From NCBI GenBank assembly GCA_016290775.1, contig JAEEVF010000009.1, positions 62,001-126,000 of the forward strand: 64,000 nucleotides of DNA, in the 5' to 3' direction. A program made the translations under genes and the position numbers. Numbering within the stretch: position 1 is the stretch's first letter; each line of letters opens with the position of its first letter. The notes below the pieces were generated by a model. The model worked only from the letters and a program-made list of their open reading frames with translations, was not told where the DNA came from and did not search any database. Shown piece after piece: positions 26,041-33,729 of the stretch. Source of the DNA: Acetatifactor sp. GTDB taxonomy: Bacteria > Bacillota > Clostridia > Lachnospirales > Lachnospiraceae.

Positions 26041-26538
26041 ATGGGGGAGCAGTTTTTTCAAAAGGCGCTTTCAAGATTTGCCATAGAATTTGCTGCAGGA
26101 AATGCGATACGGGCCTTGGCAGATAAGGGGCTGACGGTTTCGGAGATTCATGAGAAGCTCACCTATCCGGTACCGCAAAAGACGATCGGCGAAATGGTCT
26201 GGGCGCATTATCTGGACACGTGCGTGATCTTTCTTGAGGATCCGGGAACGACAGGAGAAAAGGTGATCACTTCGTATGAACGAGTGCAGGATGCATATGG
26301 CAAGATCAGTTTCAGGCAGATCAAGAAAACCATTCCCGTGACTGGGGAGTATGTGCCATGTGATTTCGGAAAGTGGTTGTATCGGGATCGAGAAGGATTT
26401 CTTTCGCGGATACAGGTGCTGGACTCTGGTGACCGAGATTACGTTCTCGGCCTTCCGTGGCCGCTGCAGACGGTATATCACAAAAGGGATGCGCGGATGG
26501 CGCGGATCATGCAAGGGTTAAAAGGGGCATCGTTATAG
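26041..26538 (+). CDS. Conserved-looking protein of unknown function
   Basis: The protein has 165 residues. I do not recognise a family. The N-terminal third (FAAGNAIRALADKGLTVSEIHEKL) is helical and could be a winged-helix or HTH start. The rest is mixed with a WLYRDREGFLSRIQVLDSGD segment. Coding is supported by its position in a tight run of genes, a ribosome site GGAG 8 bp before the ATG, and correct spacing to both neighbours. Confidence 0.6.
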   Translation: MGEQFFQKALSRFAIEFAAGNAIRALADKGLTVSEIHEKLTYPVPQKTIGEMVWAHYLDTCVIFLEDPGTTGEKVITSYERVQDAYGKISFRQIKKTIPVTGEYVPCDFGKWLYRDREGFLSRIQVLDSGDRDYVLGLPWPLQTVYHKRDARMARIMQGLKGASL

Positions 26539-26565
26539 AGATTGCAAGAAGGAGCGAAATGGGCT

Positions 26566-27075
26566 ATGGAGCTTTGGGATTTATATGATCGCGAAGGGCA
26601 GCCAACGGGAGAGACCTTTGAAAGAACGCACGGAAGCTACTTAAAGATTCCGGAGGGAAGATATCATTTGGTCTGCGACATTTTGGTGAAGCACGTTGAC
26701 GACACGTATCTGCTGACGAAGCGGCATATGAGCAAGGACGTGTACCCGGGGTATTGGGAAGCGAGCGCCGGCGGTTCGGCCGTTTCGGGCGAGGATCCCA
26801 TCACCTGTGCAAAGCGCGAACTATTCGAGGAGACTGGGATTGTGGCAGATGAGTTTACGTTGATCAGCCACACCTTCAGGGACAAGAGCCACAGCATGTT
26901 CTATTCCTATCTGGTGGTTACGGATTGTCCGAAGGATTCCGTTGTTTTGCAGGAAGGCGAGACGACGGAATATAAATGGGTCGACGTGGCAGGACTGTTG
27001 GAGTACGTGGATTCTGACCTCGCCATAAAGACCCACAATGCGCGATATGCGACATACTTTGATGGACTAAGATAA
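26566..27075 (+). CDS. Nudix hydrolase (IPP isomerase-like subgroup)
   Basis: The protein has 169 residues. The start MELWDLYDREGQPTGETFER and the core YPGYWEASAGGSAVSGED, then CAKRELFEETGI, match the YfcD/IPP-isomerase-like Nudix subgroup. Its usual annotation is pyrophosphohydrolase of unknown substrate. The start at 26566 is preferred to the TTG at 26542 because AGAAGGAG lies between them. It is followed directly by a repeat element. Confidence 0.82.
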   Translation: MELWDLYDREGQPTGETFERTHGSYLKIPEGRYHLVCDILVKHVDDTYLLTKRHMSKDVYPGYWEASAGGSAVSGEDPITCAKRELFEETGIVADEFTLISHTFRDKSHSMFYSYLVVTDCPKDSVVLQEGETTEYKWVDVAGLLEYVDSDLAIKTHNARYATYFDGLR

Positions 27076-27076
27076 T

Positions 27077-27216
27077 GTGCCAGTGGGGACGGTTCTTTTT
27101 GGCACAAATGAGTCAAATGGAACCGTCCAGGGCTCGGAATGCGCAGCATTCCGTGATCCCGACCGCAGGGAGGGACGTGCCGAAGGGCACGCTCAAGTGG
27201 CACGCTCAAGTGGCAC
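27077..27216. repeat. REP unit plus 94-bp composite element with duplicated tail
   Basis: The 29-bp unit is 27077-27105 (GTGCCA/TGGCAC). A composite from 27110 carries GAGTCA at the left, the internal hairpin CGGAATGC/GCATTCCG and the GAAG-loop hairpin CGTGCC/GGCACG. The 13-bp tail GCTCAAGTGGCAC occurs twice in tandem (27191-27203 and 27204-27216). Confidence 0.88.
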
Positions 27217-27231
27217 AAGGAGAGAGAAGAG

Positions 27232-28272
27232 ATGAAAAGAGAAGAGATGAAAACAGTAGGAATTGTGAGTCTTTCGAGCGGGATCATAGGCGAAGATTTC
27301 GTGCAATATGAGGTCGAGATCGGTGTCAGGCGTCTTCAGGAATTTGGCCTGAACGTGAAGTTCATGCCCCACGCAAAGAAGGGACTTGAGTATGTGAAAG
27401 AGCATCCGGAAAAGCGGGCAGAGGATCTGCTTGCGGCTTTTCGTGATCCGGAGATTGACGTTATTTTGTGCGCCATCGGCGGTGATGACACCTATCGTTT
27501 GCTGCCATATCTATTCGAGAATGATGAGCTTGCAAAGGCGGCGACGCAGAAGCCGTTTTTAGGTTTTTCCGATACGACGATCAATCATTTTATGTTGCAT
27601 AAGGTTGGGCTTCGAAGCTTTTACGGACAGGCGTTTTTGTGTGATCTGTGCGAGCTTGGGCCGGATATGCTGCCGTATACGAAGAAATATTTCGAGGAAT
27701 TTATCACGACGGGAACCGTTCGGGAAGTGCGTCCCAGCGAGGTTTGGTATGGGGAAAGAAAGGTGTTTGCGCCTGATCAGGTGGGCGTTGCGCTGCCATC
27801 CAAGCCAGACCACGGATTTGAGTTGTTGCAGGGCAGTCCCACGTTTTCGGGCAAGATCCTCGGCGGCTGCATTGATTCCATGTATGACATGTTCAATGGC
27901 GATCGTTATGCGGACATGCCGGTTTTGTGTGAAAAGTACCAGTTGTTCCCAGCGAAAGAAGATTGGGCGGGACGGATCCTTCTTCTGGAATCCAGTGAGG
28001 AAAAGCCTTCGCCGGAGAATTACCGTCAGTCGCTTTTGTACTTGAAGGAGCGGGGCGTGTTTGAAGTGATCTCGGGCGTGCTTGCGGGGAAGCCCATGGA
28101 CGAGACCTATGCGGAAGAATATAAAAAAGCATTGGTTGAAGTGATCGATGATCCAAAGCTTCCCATCGTTTTTAATCTTAATATTGGTCATGCCCTGCCG
28201 CGGTGCATCCTGCCGTTTGGCGTGAAGGCGTGCGTTGACGCAAGCGAGCAAGTGATACGATTCGAGGAATAA
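27232..28272 (+). CDS. S66 family peptidase (LD-carboxypeptidase/MccF-like)
   Basis: The protein has 346 residues. The start TVGIVSLSSGI, the CAIGGDDTYRLL region and the nucleophile motif LGFSDTTINH (Ser near residue 112) define S66. A Glu and His of the triad are expected in the C-terminal half (LLLESSEE and NIGHALPR are candidates). Members cut the L,D-bond of muropeptides in wall recycling, or detoxify microcin C-like peptide nucleotides. No signal peptide, so cytoplasmic. AAGGAG lies 9 bp before the ATG at 27232; 27247 is an alternative. Confidence 0.85.
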   Translation: MKREEMKTVGIVSLSSGIIGEDFVQYEVEIGVRRLQEFGLNVKFMPHAKKGLEYVKEHPEKRAEDLLAAFRDPEIDVILCAIGGDDTYRLLPYLFENDELAKAATQKPFLGFSDTTINHFMLHKVGLRSFYGQAFLCDLCELGPDMLPYTKKYFEEFITTGTVREVRPSEVWYGERKVFAPDQVGVALPSKPDHGFELLQGSPTFSGKILGGCIDSMYDMFNGDRYADMPVLCEKYQLFPAKEDWAGRILLLESSEEKPSPENYRQSLLYLKERGVFEVISGVLAGKPMDETYAEEYKKALVEVIDDPKLPIVFNLNIGHALPRCILPFGVKACVDASEQVIRFEE

Positions 28273-28273
28273 C

Positions 28274-28368
28274 GTGCCATTGGTGCGTGACCTTCGTCAC
28301 GTCCCTCCCTCCGGTCGGGATCATGGAATGCTACGCATTCCAAGCCCTGGACGTGTTCTTTTTGGCAC
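28274..28368 (-). repeat. 95-bp composite element, left inverted copy
   Basis: Read on the minus strand it starts GTGCCAAAAAGAACACGTCC and ends TGGCAC. It matches the element at 28835-28929 with only about two differences but in opposite orientation. The GNAT gene between them is thus enclosed by inverted copies. Confidence 0.92.
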
Positions 28369-28379
28369 AAAAGAGGAGA

Positions 28380-28949
28380 ATGGATGATGCCATGAAATTT
28401 GAAAAATTATGTCGGGAGAATGCGAAGCAATATATTGAGTATCTGAAGGCTGCAATGGAGAAAGAGCCGGAAATGATGACGGCGGAAATCCTTGATGAAG
28501 AAGGGATTTTGAGGAGATTGGAAGATCCGTTCTATGGAAGGACGACATCCGTTTTGGCAATGGATGGGGAGTGCGTGGTCGGGCGAATCGAATATCATTT
28601 CTATGGTTGTATGCAGGACGGGGCACGCATGGCCTACGTGGACTGGGTTTACGTGCTTCCGGAGTGGCGGCGCAAGGGCGTTGCACAGCAGCTATTTGCG
28701 AGATTTGAGGAAGACTGTGTGGCGCACGAGATCGATCAGTATTATCTGATCCGTGCGACAAATCCGGCGGCGGACAGGTTTTATCATCACTTTGAGAAAG
28801 CAGAATTGTCGGAAACACCACTACTAAGAAAGATGTGCCAAAAAGAACACATCCAGGGCTTGGAATGCGTAGCATTCCATGATCCCGACCGGAGGGAGGG
28901 ACGTGACGAAGGTCACGCACCATTGGCACAGGAAGGAGAATTAAGATGA
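28380..28949 (+). CDS. GNAT-family N-acetyltransferase with a repeat-encoded C-terminal tail
   Basis: The protein has 189 residues. GNAT core: SVLAMDGECVVGRIEY strand, YVLPEWRRKGVAQQLF with acetyl-CoA loop RRKGVA, and NPAADRFYHHF near the end. The last 38 residues, from MCQKEHIQG onward, are translated from the 95-bp repeat at 28835-28929 read in frame; the native stop has evidently been lost. The new stop TGA overlaps the ATG of the DHFR gene (ATGA at 28946). The start is uncertain: the ATG at 28380 sits only 1 bp from AGAGGAG, and the ATG at 28392 sits 13 bp from it. Confidence 0.8.
   Translation: MDDAMKFEKLCRENAKQYIEYLKAAMEKEPEMMTAEILDEEGILRRLEDPFYGRTTSVLAMDGECVVGRIEYHFYGCMQDGARMAYVDWVYVLPEWRRKGVAQQLFARFEEDCVAHEIDQYYLIRATNPAADRFYHHFEKAELSETPLLRKMCQKEHIQGLECVAFHDPDRREGRDEGHAPLAQEGELR
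28835..28929 (+). repeat. 95-bp composite element, right inverted copy, inside a coding region
   Basis: It starts GTGCCAAAAAGAACACATCC and ends TGGCAC. Internal hairpins are TGGAATGC/GCATTCCA (28860s) and CGTGAC-GAAG-GTCACG. It is the inverted partner of 28274-28368 and encodes the tail of the GNAT protein. Confidence 0.92.
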
Positions 28950-29950
28950 TCGGTTTGATCGTAGCGCGTTCTAAGAATAACGTGATCGGGAAGAATGGGC
29001 AGATTCCTTGGAGGATCAAGGGAGAGCAGAAGCAGTTTAAGGCATTGACGACGGGGAACGTGGTCGTGATGGGGCGCAAGTCCTATGAGGAGATTGGGCA
29101 TCCCCTGCCGAATCGGCTGAATATCATTGTGTCGAGGACTGCGAAGTTTGAGGGCGAGAACCTGCTGACGGCTTCTTCCGTGCAGGAAGCGATCGCCATG
29201 GCGGGAGATGAAGAGGCGAGACGCCGCGCGGGATTTGTGGCGAAGGGCGAGGTGAATGTCTATATTTCCGGAGGCTATGGGCTGTACAAGGAGGCGCTTC
29301 CACTCGTCAACAAGATGTATATCACAGAGGTGGATACGACCGTCGAAGATGGCGACGTGTTCTTCCCGGAATTTGATGCGGACGAGTTTGACGTAAAGGT
29401 TGGCGAGACCGGCGGCGACGAGATCAAATTCACGCGCACCATCTACACGAGACGCGTGCAAGTAAAGAAGATCGGTGACAAGGAGGTCGTTTATCGGAAG
29501 CTTACGGAGGCTGATCTGGATAACTTTATTGGCATTAGGATCACGCAACTTACGGAGGAATATACCGTAGAAGGCCGTGAAGTGCCGAAGAACGTGGATC
29601 TTGTGGCCGCGCATCAGGACTTTTATCACAGGCACATGGCGGACGGTACCTTTGTTTCGTGGCTTGCGTTTGACGGCGACAAGATCATTGGAACGAGCGG
29701 CATGTCCTTTGTGGAAAAGCCGCCATACTTTACCTGCCCGACGGGACGGATTGGCCTGTTGTCCAGCATGTTCACAAACCCTGATTACAGGCGCATGGGC
29801 ATTGCGAAGGACCTGCTGGATCACGTGGTGGATGAAGCCAAGGACTATGGCTGCGGCGCCGTTTGGATCACTGCGTCGAACATGGGCGTGAAGCTCTACA
29901 CGGCATATGGATTCGAACATAACGGAAATTACATGGCGTATAAACTGTAA
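28946..29950 (+). CDS. folA: Dihydrofolate reductase fused to a GNAT N-acetyltransferase
   Basis: The protein has 334 residues. Residues 1-170 are DHFR: LIVARSKNNVIGKNGQIPW, FKALTTGNVVVMGRKSYEEIG, LNIIVSRT and YISGGYGLYKEAL contain the folate and NADPH binding motifs. Residues about 177-334 are GNAT: VVYRKLTEADLDNFI, SSMFTNPDYRRMGIAKDLL with acetyl-CoA loop RRMGIA, and NMGVKLYTAYGF. DHFR makes tetrahydrofolate for thymidylate and purine synthesis. The acetyltransferase target is unknown. No thymidylate synthase gene is nearby. The ATG overlaps the repeat-extended stop of the upstream gene; GAAGGAG serves as ribosome site. Confidence 0.88.
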   Translation: MIGLIVARSKNNVIGKNGQIPWRIKGEQKQFKALTTGNVVVMGRKSYEEIGHPLPNRLNIIVSRTAKFEGENLLTASSVQEAIAMAGDEEARRRAGFVAKGEVNVYISGGYGLYKEALPLVNKMYITEVDTTVEDGDVFFPEFDADEFDVKVGETGGDEIKFTRTIYTRRVQVKKIGDKEVVYRKLTEADLDNFIGIRITQLTEEYTVEGREVPKNVDLVAAHQDFYHRHMADGTFVSWLAFDGDKIIGTSGMSFVEKPPYFTCPTGRIGLLSSMFTNPDYRRMGIAKDLLDHVVDEAKDYGCGAVWITASNMGVKLYTAYGFEHNGNYMAYKL

Positions 29951-29960
29951 GTGTGCCGGC

Positions 29961-30038
29961 GTGCCACTGGGGACGGTTCTTTTTGGCACATTTGGGGTTG
30001 GCCCCAAACGTGCCAAAAAGAACCGTCCCCAATGGCAC
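29961..30038. repeat. Inverted pair of 29-bp REP units around a small hairpin
   Basis: Units at 29961-29989 and 30010-30038 are inverted copies. The 20 bp between them contain TTTGGGG-TTGG-CCCCAAA, a 7-bp stem. The whole 78 bp can fold as one long hairpin or cruciform between the DHFR-GNAT and EamA genes. Confidence 0.92.
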
Positions 30039-30056
30039 GCCAGATGGGATGATCAG

Positions 30057-30944
30057 ATGGACAAAACTGTGGATCAAGGCAAAAATCAAATAAAGGGGAT
30101 CACGTGCATCTTATTTGCGACGATTGGGTTTTCCCTGATGACCTTTTTTGTGCGGCTGGCGGGGGATCTGCCGACCATGGAGAAGGCCTTTTTTCGCAAC
30201 GCTTTTGCGCTGGTCATTGCGGTGGGAACACTTGTTTCGAAGCATGAGAAATTCACGGTTCCAAAGGGCTGTCGCTGGGACGTGGCGCTTAGGTGTCTTT
30301 TTGGCACGACGGGCCTCATCGGGAATTTTTACGCGATCGACCATTTGAATCTTGCGGATGCAAACATGCTCAACAAGCTTTCGCCGTTTTTTGCGATTTT
30401 GATCTCCATTCCCGTTTTGAAGGAAAAGCCGAGCAAGATCGACGTGTTCGCAACGATCATGGCCTTTGTGGGCGCACTCTTCATCATCCGCCCGAGCGGA
30501 AGCAACGTGCAGCTTGTGCCGGCGCTGGTCGGGTTGTACGGCGGTTTTGGCGCGGGCACGGCATATGTCTTCGTACGCCGAGCCTCCGCGAAGGGGACGA
30601 AGACGGCGGTGATCGTCACATGGTTTTCCCTGTTTTCGTGCATGCTGACGCTGCCATTCATGATCCTGAACTTTGTGCCGATGACTCCGAAGCAGCTTCT
30701 CTGCATGATCTTAGCAGGCCTTGCCGCCGCGATGGGACAGTTTGGCATTACGAGTGCATATAAATATGCTCCCGCAAAAAGCTTGTCAGTATTTGACTAC
30801 ATGCAGGTGGTGTTTGCAACCGTCTGGGGGTTGCTGTTCCTTGGGGAAGTGCCCGTACCGCTTAGCATCATCGGCTATGTGATCATCATTGGCGTCGCAT
30901 TCCTTCGGTGGATGAAAGCGCGGCGTGTAGCAGTTGAAGCATAG
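30057..30944 (+). CDS. EamA/DMT-family transporter
   Basis: The protein has 295 residues and 10 predicted membrane helices in two EamA repeats (ITCILFATIGFSLMTFFVRLA; LVPALVGLYGGFGAGTAYVF). It probably exports amino acids, nucleotides or other metabolites. The start at 30057 lies after the REP pair; the frame is open through the repeat upstream, but that extension is not credible. The ribosome site is weak (GGGATGATC). Confidence 0.85.
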   Translation: MDKTVDQGKNQIKGITCILFATIGFSLMTFFVRLAGDLPTMEKAFFRNAFALVIAVGTLVSKHEKFTVPKGCRWDVALRCLFGTTGLIGNFYAIDHLNLADANMLNKLSPFFAILISIPVLKEKPSKIDVFATIMAFVGALFIIRPSGSNVQLVPALVGLYGGFGAGTAYVFVRRASAKGTKTAVIVTWFSLFSCMLTLPFMILNFVPMTPKQLLCMILAGLAAAMGQFGITSAYKYAPAKSLSVFDYMQVVFATVWGLLFLGEVPVPLSIIGYVIIIGVAFLRWMKARRVAVEA

Positions 30945-30954
30945 GGTTTGAGAA

Positions 30955-31851
30955 ATGAAGAAAGCATTTTATCACCTTCCGGGGTTATTTGAATTTTATG
31001 ATCTGTATAAGGCGTTTCTTCCGCTGTTTCGGGAGCATCGGGAATGGTTTTACGACTGGTGTGAGATCGGGTCCATTTACGGTGCGCCTGCGGATTGCCT
31101 TTGGGGCGGGGGCCGCGTGGGCTTTGGGGATGAGCAACCCCGTGCCGTTGCGGAGCTCATGAAGGAATATGCTATCTCCGCGCGTCTTACGTTCAGCAAT
31201 TCGCTGCTTTCGGAGGAGCACCTTTCGGATAAAAAGTGCAATGCATTGTGTGCTCTGTTTGAGAAGAATGGCAAGGCAGAGAATGGCGTGATCGTCGCAT
31301 CGGACATGCTTTTAGCGTACCTGAAGGCGAATTATCCAGGCTTCTATTTCGTTTCTTCGACGACGAAGGTGCTGACGGAGTTTCAGGACTTTCAGGAAGA
31401 GTGCGACCGCCCGGAATTTCGCTATGTAGTGCCTGATTTCAGGCTGAACAAGGAGTTCGCCAAGCTGAAGGCGATGTCTGATCCGCAAAAGCAAAAGGTG
31501 GAATTCTTGTGCAATGAATGCTGCTGGTTTGATTGTTATGACCGAAAGAATTGCTATGAGAACGTCAGCCGAAAAAGCCTTGGCGAGCAATGCGAGGACC
31601 ACAAGTGCGTTTCTCCAAATGCGGCAAGGGGCTATCGGTTTTCCGACGCCATGAAAAATCCTGGATTTATCGGTATTAAGGACATCCAGGAGACTTACGT
31701 GCCGCAAGGTTTTTCGCATTTCAAGATTGAGGGCCGCAGCCTTGGCAGCGCCATCATTTTGGAGTTCCTGCTGTACTACATGACCAAGCCCGAGTACCAG
31801 CTTAAGGTACGCGAGGAGATATACTTAGACAGCAACTTAGACTTGTTTTAG
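30955..31851 (+). CDS. Peptidase U32-like protein with Cys cluster
   Basis: The protein has 298 residues. It resembles U32/YhbU-type TIM-barrel proteins: an early SIYGAPADCLWGGGR, a Cys-rich segment CNECCWFDCYDRKNC near residues 184-200 with further CEDHKC, and HFKIEGRS near residue 260, where U32 proteins have KIEGR. U32 relatives hydroxylate RNA or modify ubiquinone with an Fe-S cluster, and the peptidase label is historical. The assignment is by motif only; the function here is unknown. It ends 2 bp before a REP cluster. Confidence 0.5.
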   Translation: MKKAFYHLPGLFEFYDLYKAFLPLFREHREWFYDWCEIGSIYGAPADCLWGGGRVGFGDEQPRAVAELMKEYAISARLTFSNSLLSEEHLSDKKCNALCALFEKNGKAENGVIVASDMLLAYLKANYPGFYFVSSTTKVLTEFQDFQEECDRPEFRYVVPDFRLNKEFAKLKAMSDPQKQKVEFLCNECCWFDCYDRKNCYENVSRKSLGEQCEDHKCVSPNAARGYRFSDAMKNPGFIGIKDIQETYVPQGFSHFKIEGRSLGSAIILEFLLYYMTKPEYQLKVREEIYLDSNLDLF

Positions 31852-31853
31852 AT

Positions 31854-31948
31854 GTGCCAATGGGGACGGTTCTTTTTGGCACGTTTATGCCATTAAGAAC
31901 CGTCCCCTGTGGCACAAACGTGCCAAAAAGAACCGTCCCCTGTGGCAC
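31854..31948. repeat. Three REP units (one inverted, one degenerate)
   Basis: Units are 31854-31882 (T-rich orientation), 31887-31915 (degenerate, ATGCCATTAAGAACC at left) and 31920-31948 (AAAAAGAACC orientation). The last two are direct; the first is inverted. They lie before a serine hydrolase gene. Confidence 0.88.
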
Positions 31949-31961
31949 ATGGAGGAGTAAG

Positions 31962-32834
31962 ATGAATTTCGAAGCATTTGTGAAGGACATTCAAGAGAAT
32001 CAGTGGAACGTATTTGGGGTCGAGGTTTATGAAAATGGTGAGCTGACGCACAGCTTTGGCGATACGCAAGAAAACCTTCATGAACTGTACTCGGCGACGA
32101 AGACGGTGCTTTCCATTGCGGTCGGGATCGTATATGACATGGGGTTGATCGATCTTGACAAGTCCATTCTGGAGTATCTGCCGAAGGAAAAGGTTGCGAA
32201 AATGTCCGCAAAGCAGGAAAAGACTTTTCGGAAGATCACGGTGAAAAGGCTTCTGACCATGTCGGTGGCAGACATTCCTTTTCGTGCGGAGGGCGACAGT
32301 TGGATTGATTTCGCGCTGTCTTGCGAGATCAGCAACCCTGAGGAGATCACGTTTAATTACACGAACATCAATTCCTATCTGGTCAGCGTGGCGCTGACGG
32401 AAATTTTGGGGCGCGACTTGGGAGGGTTCATCGAAGAGAAGATCTTTGAACCCTTGGGCATTCAGCGCTTTGAATATACAAGATGTCCGGAGGGATATTT
32501 TTACGGCGCTTCCGGCATGCGGCTGACCGTGCATGATTTCAGCAAGATCGGGTTGCTCTTGTACAATAAGGGCATGTATCAGGGACGGCGCATTCTTTCG
32601 GAAGCATATGATGAATTGGCGACCAGCGTTCAGATGCAAAATCGCGAAGGCGGTTATGGGTATTTTGTCTGGAAGTATCTCGACGGCTTTAGCATCAATG
32701 GAAGACAAGGGCAAAAATGTTATGTCCTTCCGAACCGAGGCATCATGATCTCGCAGCTTTGTGACATCGACGGCTCGGGAATCGATCTTAGGAACAGCAT
32801 GGAAAAGTGGCTGCTCGGAATGGAGAAGCAATGA
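31962..32834 (+). CDS. Beta-lactamase-fold serine hydrolase (class C/PBP4*-like)
   Basis: The protein has 290 residues. The active-site Ser-x-x-Lys is SATK at 44-47, the second motif is YTN near 132 (Tyr-x-Asn), and the third region is near GRQGQK. No signal peptide, so cytoplasmic, unlike true beta-lactamases. Likely a peptidase or esterase of the beta-lactamase superfamily. GGAGGAG lies before the ATG at 31962; upstream in-frame starts lie in repeats. It overlaps the next gene by 4 bp (ATGA). Confidence 0.82.
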   Translation: MNFEAFVKDIQENQWNVFGVEVYENGELTHSFGDTQENLHELYSATKTVLSIAVGIVYDMGLIDLDKSILEYLPKEKVAKMSAKQEKTFRKITVKRLLTMSVADIPFRAEGDSWIDFALSCEISNPEEITFNYTNINSYLVSVALTEILGRDLGGFIEEKIFEPLGIQRFEYTRCPEGYFYGASGMRLTVHDFSKIGLLLYNKGMYQGRRILSEAYDELATSVQMQNREGGYGYFVWKYLDGFSINGRQGQKCYVLPNRGIMISQLCDIDGSGIDLRNSMEKWLLGMEKQ

Positions 32835-33505
32835 TCAAAGCGTTTTTTGTGGATTTTTACGGGACGATCGTGCATGAAGACGGTGAAGTGATCAAAGAGA
32901 TCACAAAGATCATTTGTGATACCGGGAAAGTGGAGGATCCTTCGGAGGTTGACGGTTTCTGGTGGAAGGATTTTCAGTCCATGTTTATGAATTCGCACGG
33001 CGAAACCTTCGAAACACAAAGGGCCTTGGAAGAAAAATCCTTGGTGCACACGCTGGAGAAGTTTTCCTCCAGTGCTAACGTAAAAGAACTGAGCGAGAAG
33101 ATGTTTGCGCATTGGGTAAAACCGCCGATCTTCGAGGATTCGCATGAGTTTTTTGACAAGAGTCCCATTCCGATTTATATCGTTTCGAACATTGACACCG
33201 CAGATATTCTGCAGGCGATCGCATATCATGACTTACGACCGGCTGGCGTTTTTACTTCAGAAGATGCAAGGAGTTACAAGCCTCGCAAGGAGTTGTTCGA
33301 ACTGGCACTGCGCGAAACTGGATTAAAGCCGGAGGAAGTGATCCATATTGGCGATTCCATGAGTAGCGACGTGAAAGGCGCAGGAGCCTTGGGGATCAAG
33401 GCGTTATGGCTAAACCGTTTTGGAAAGCCGGTTCCGGAAGGGATCAACGCAGTTGCAACCTTAACGGATGTGCTGAAGCAATGTGCCAATGGGGACGGTT
33501 CTTAA
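32831..33505 (+). CDS. HAD-superfamily hydrolase, stop codon supplied by a REP unit
   Basis: The protein has 224 residues. HAD motifs: FVDFYGTIV (motif I, D-x-Y-G-T), IYIVSNID (motif II), the Lys in ARSYKPRKELF and GDSMSSDVKGA (motif IV). Likely a phosphatase or haloacid dehalogenase-type hydrolase. The last seven residues (CANGDGS) and the TAA stop come from the REP at 33483-33511, whose usual CTTTTTGG reads CTTAATGG here. The start ATG overlaps the serine hydrolase stop. Confidence 0.82.
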   Translation: MIKAFFVDFYGTIVHEDGEVIKEITKIICDTGKVEDPSEVDGFWWKDFQSMFMNSHGETFETQRALEEKSLVHTLEKFSSSANVKELSEKMFAHWVKPPIFEDSHEFFDKSPIPIYIVSNIDTADILQAIAYHDLRPAGVFTSEDARSYKPRKELFELALRETGLKPEEVIHIGDSMSSDVKGAGALGIKALWLNRFGKPVPEGINAVATLTDVLKQCANGDGS

Positions 33506-33604
33506 TGGCACAAACGTGCCCAAAAGAACCGTCCCCGTTGACTCACGAGCCCTGGACGTGTTCTTTCTGACTCATTTTGGTCATTTATGCGGTTCTTTTT
33601 GACA
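33483..33604. repeat. Decayed REP cluster upstream of the RAYT gene
   Basis: A complete unit lies at 33483-33511 and a chimeric one from 33516, with GTGCCC at left and TGACTCAC at right, which no longer pair. Then come fragments AGCCCTGGACGTGTTCTTTC-TGACTC (33549 on) and GGTTCTTTTTGACA (33591-33604). The last fragment supplies the -35 of the RAYT promoter. Confidence 0.8.
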
Positions 33605-33627
33605 TGGAAAAAGAAACAAGGTATGAT
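33599..33627 (+). promoter_or_regulatory. Consensus promoter of the RAYT gene, -35 inside a REP remnant
   Basis: TTGACA (33599-33604), exact 17-bp spacer, TATGAT (33622-33627): nearly perfect sigma-A. The -35 hexamer is the end of a GTGTCA-class repeat arm (GGTTCTTTTTGACA). Transcription would begin near 33634, leaving about 95 nt before the TTG start. Confidence 0.75.
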
Positions 33628-33729
33628 GTGATTTGGGGATGTGGGACTGTTTATGGGAACAGGCCCTGAAATATAAAGGATTTGAAAATGGATTCAGAGA
33701 GGAGGTATAGAAAAAGGGGGTAATAAAAA

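Noticed and set aside
28913..30016. 367-codon minus-strand ORF opposite DHFR-GNAT
   Set aside because: The plus strand encodes a clear DHFR and GNAT; the minus frame is His/Arg-rich without domains and runs into repeats.
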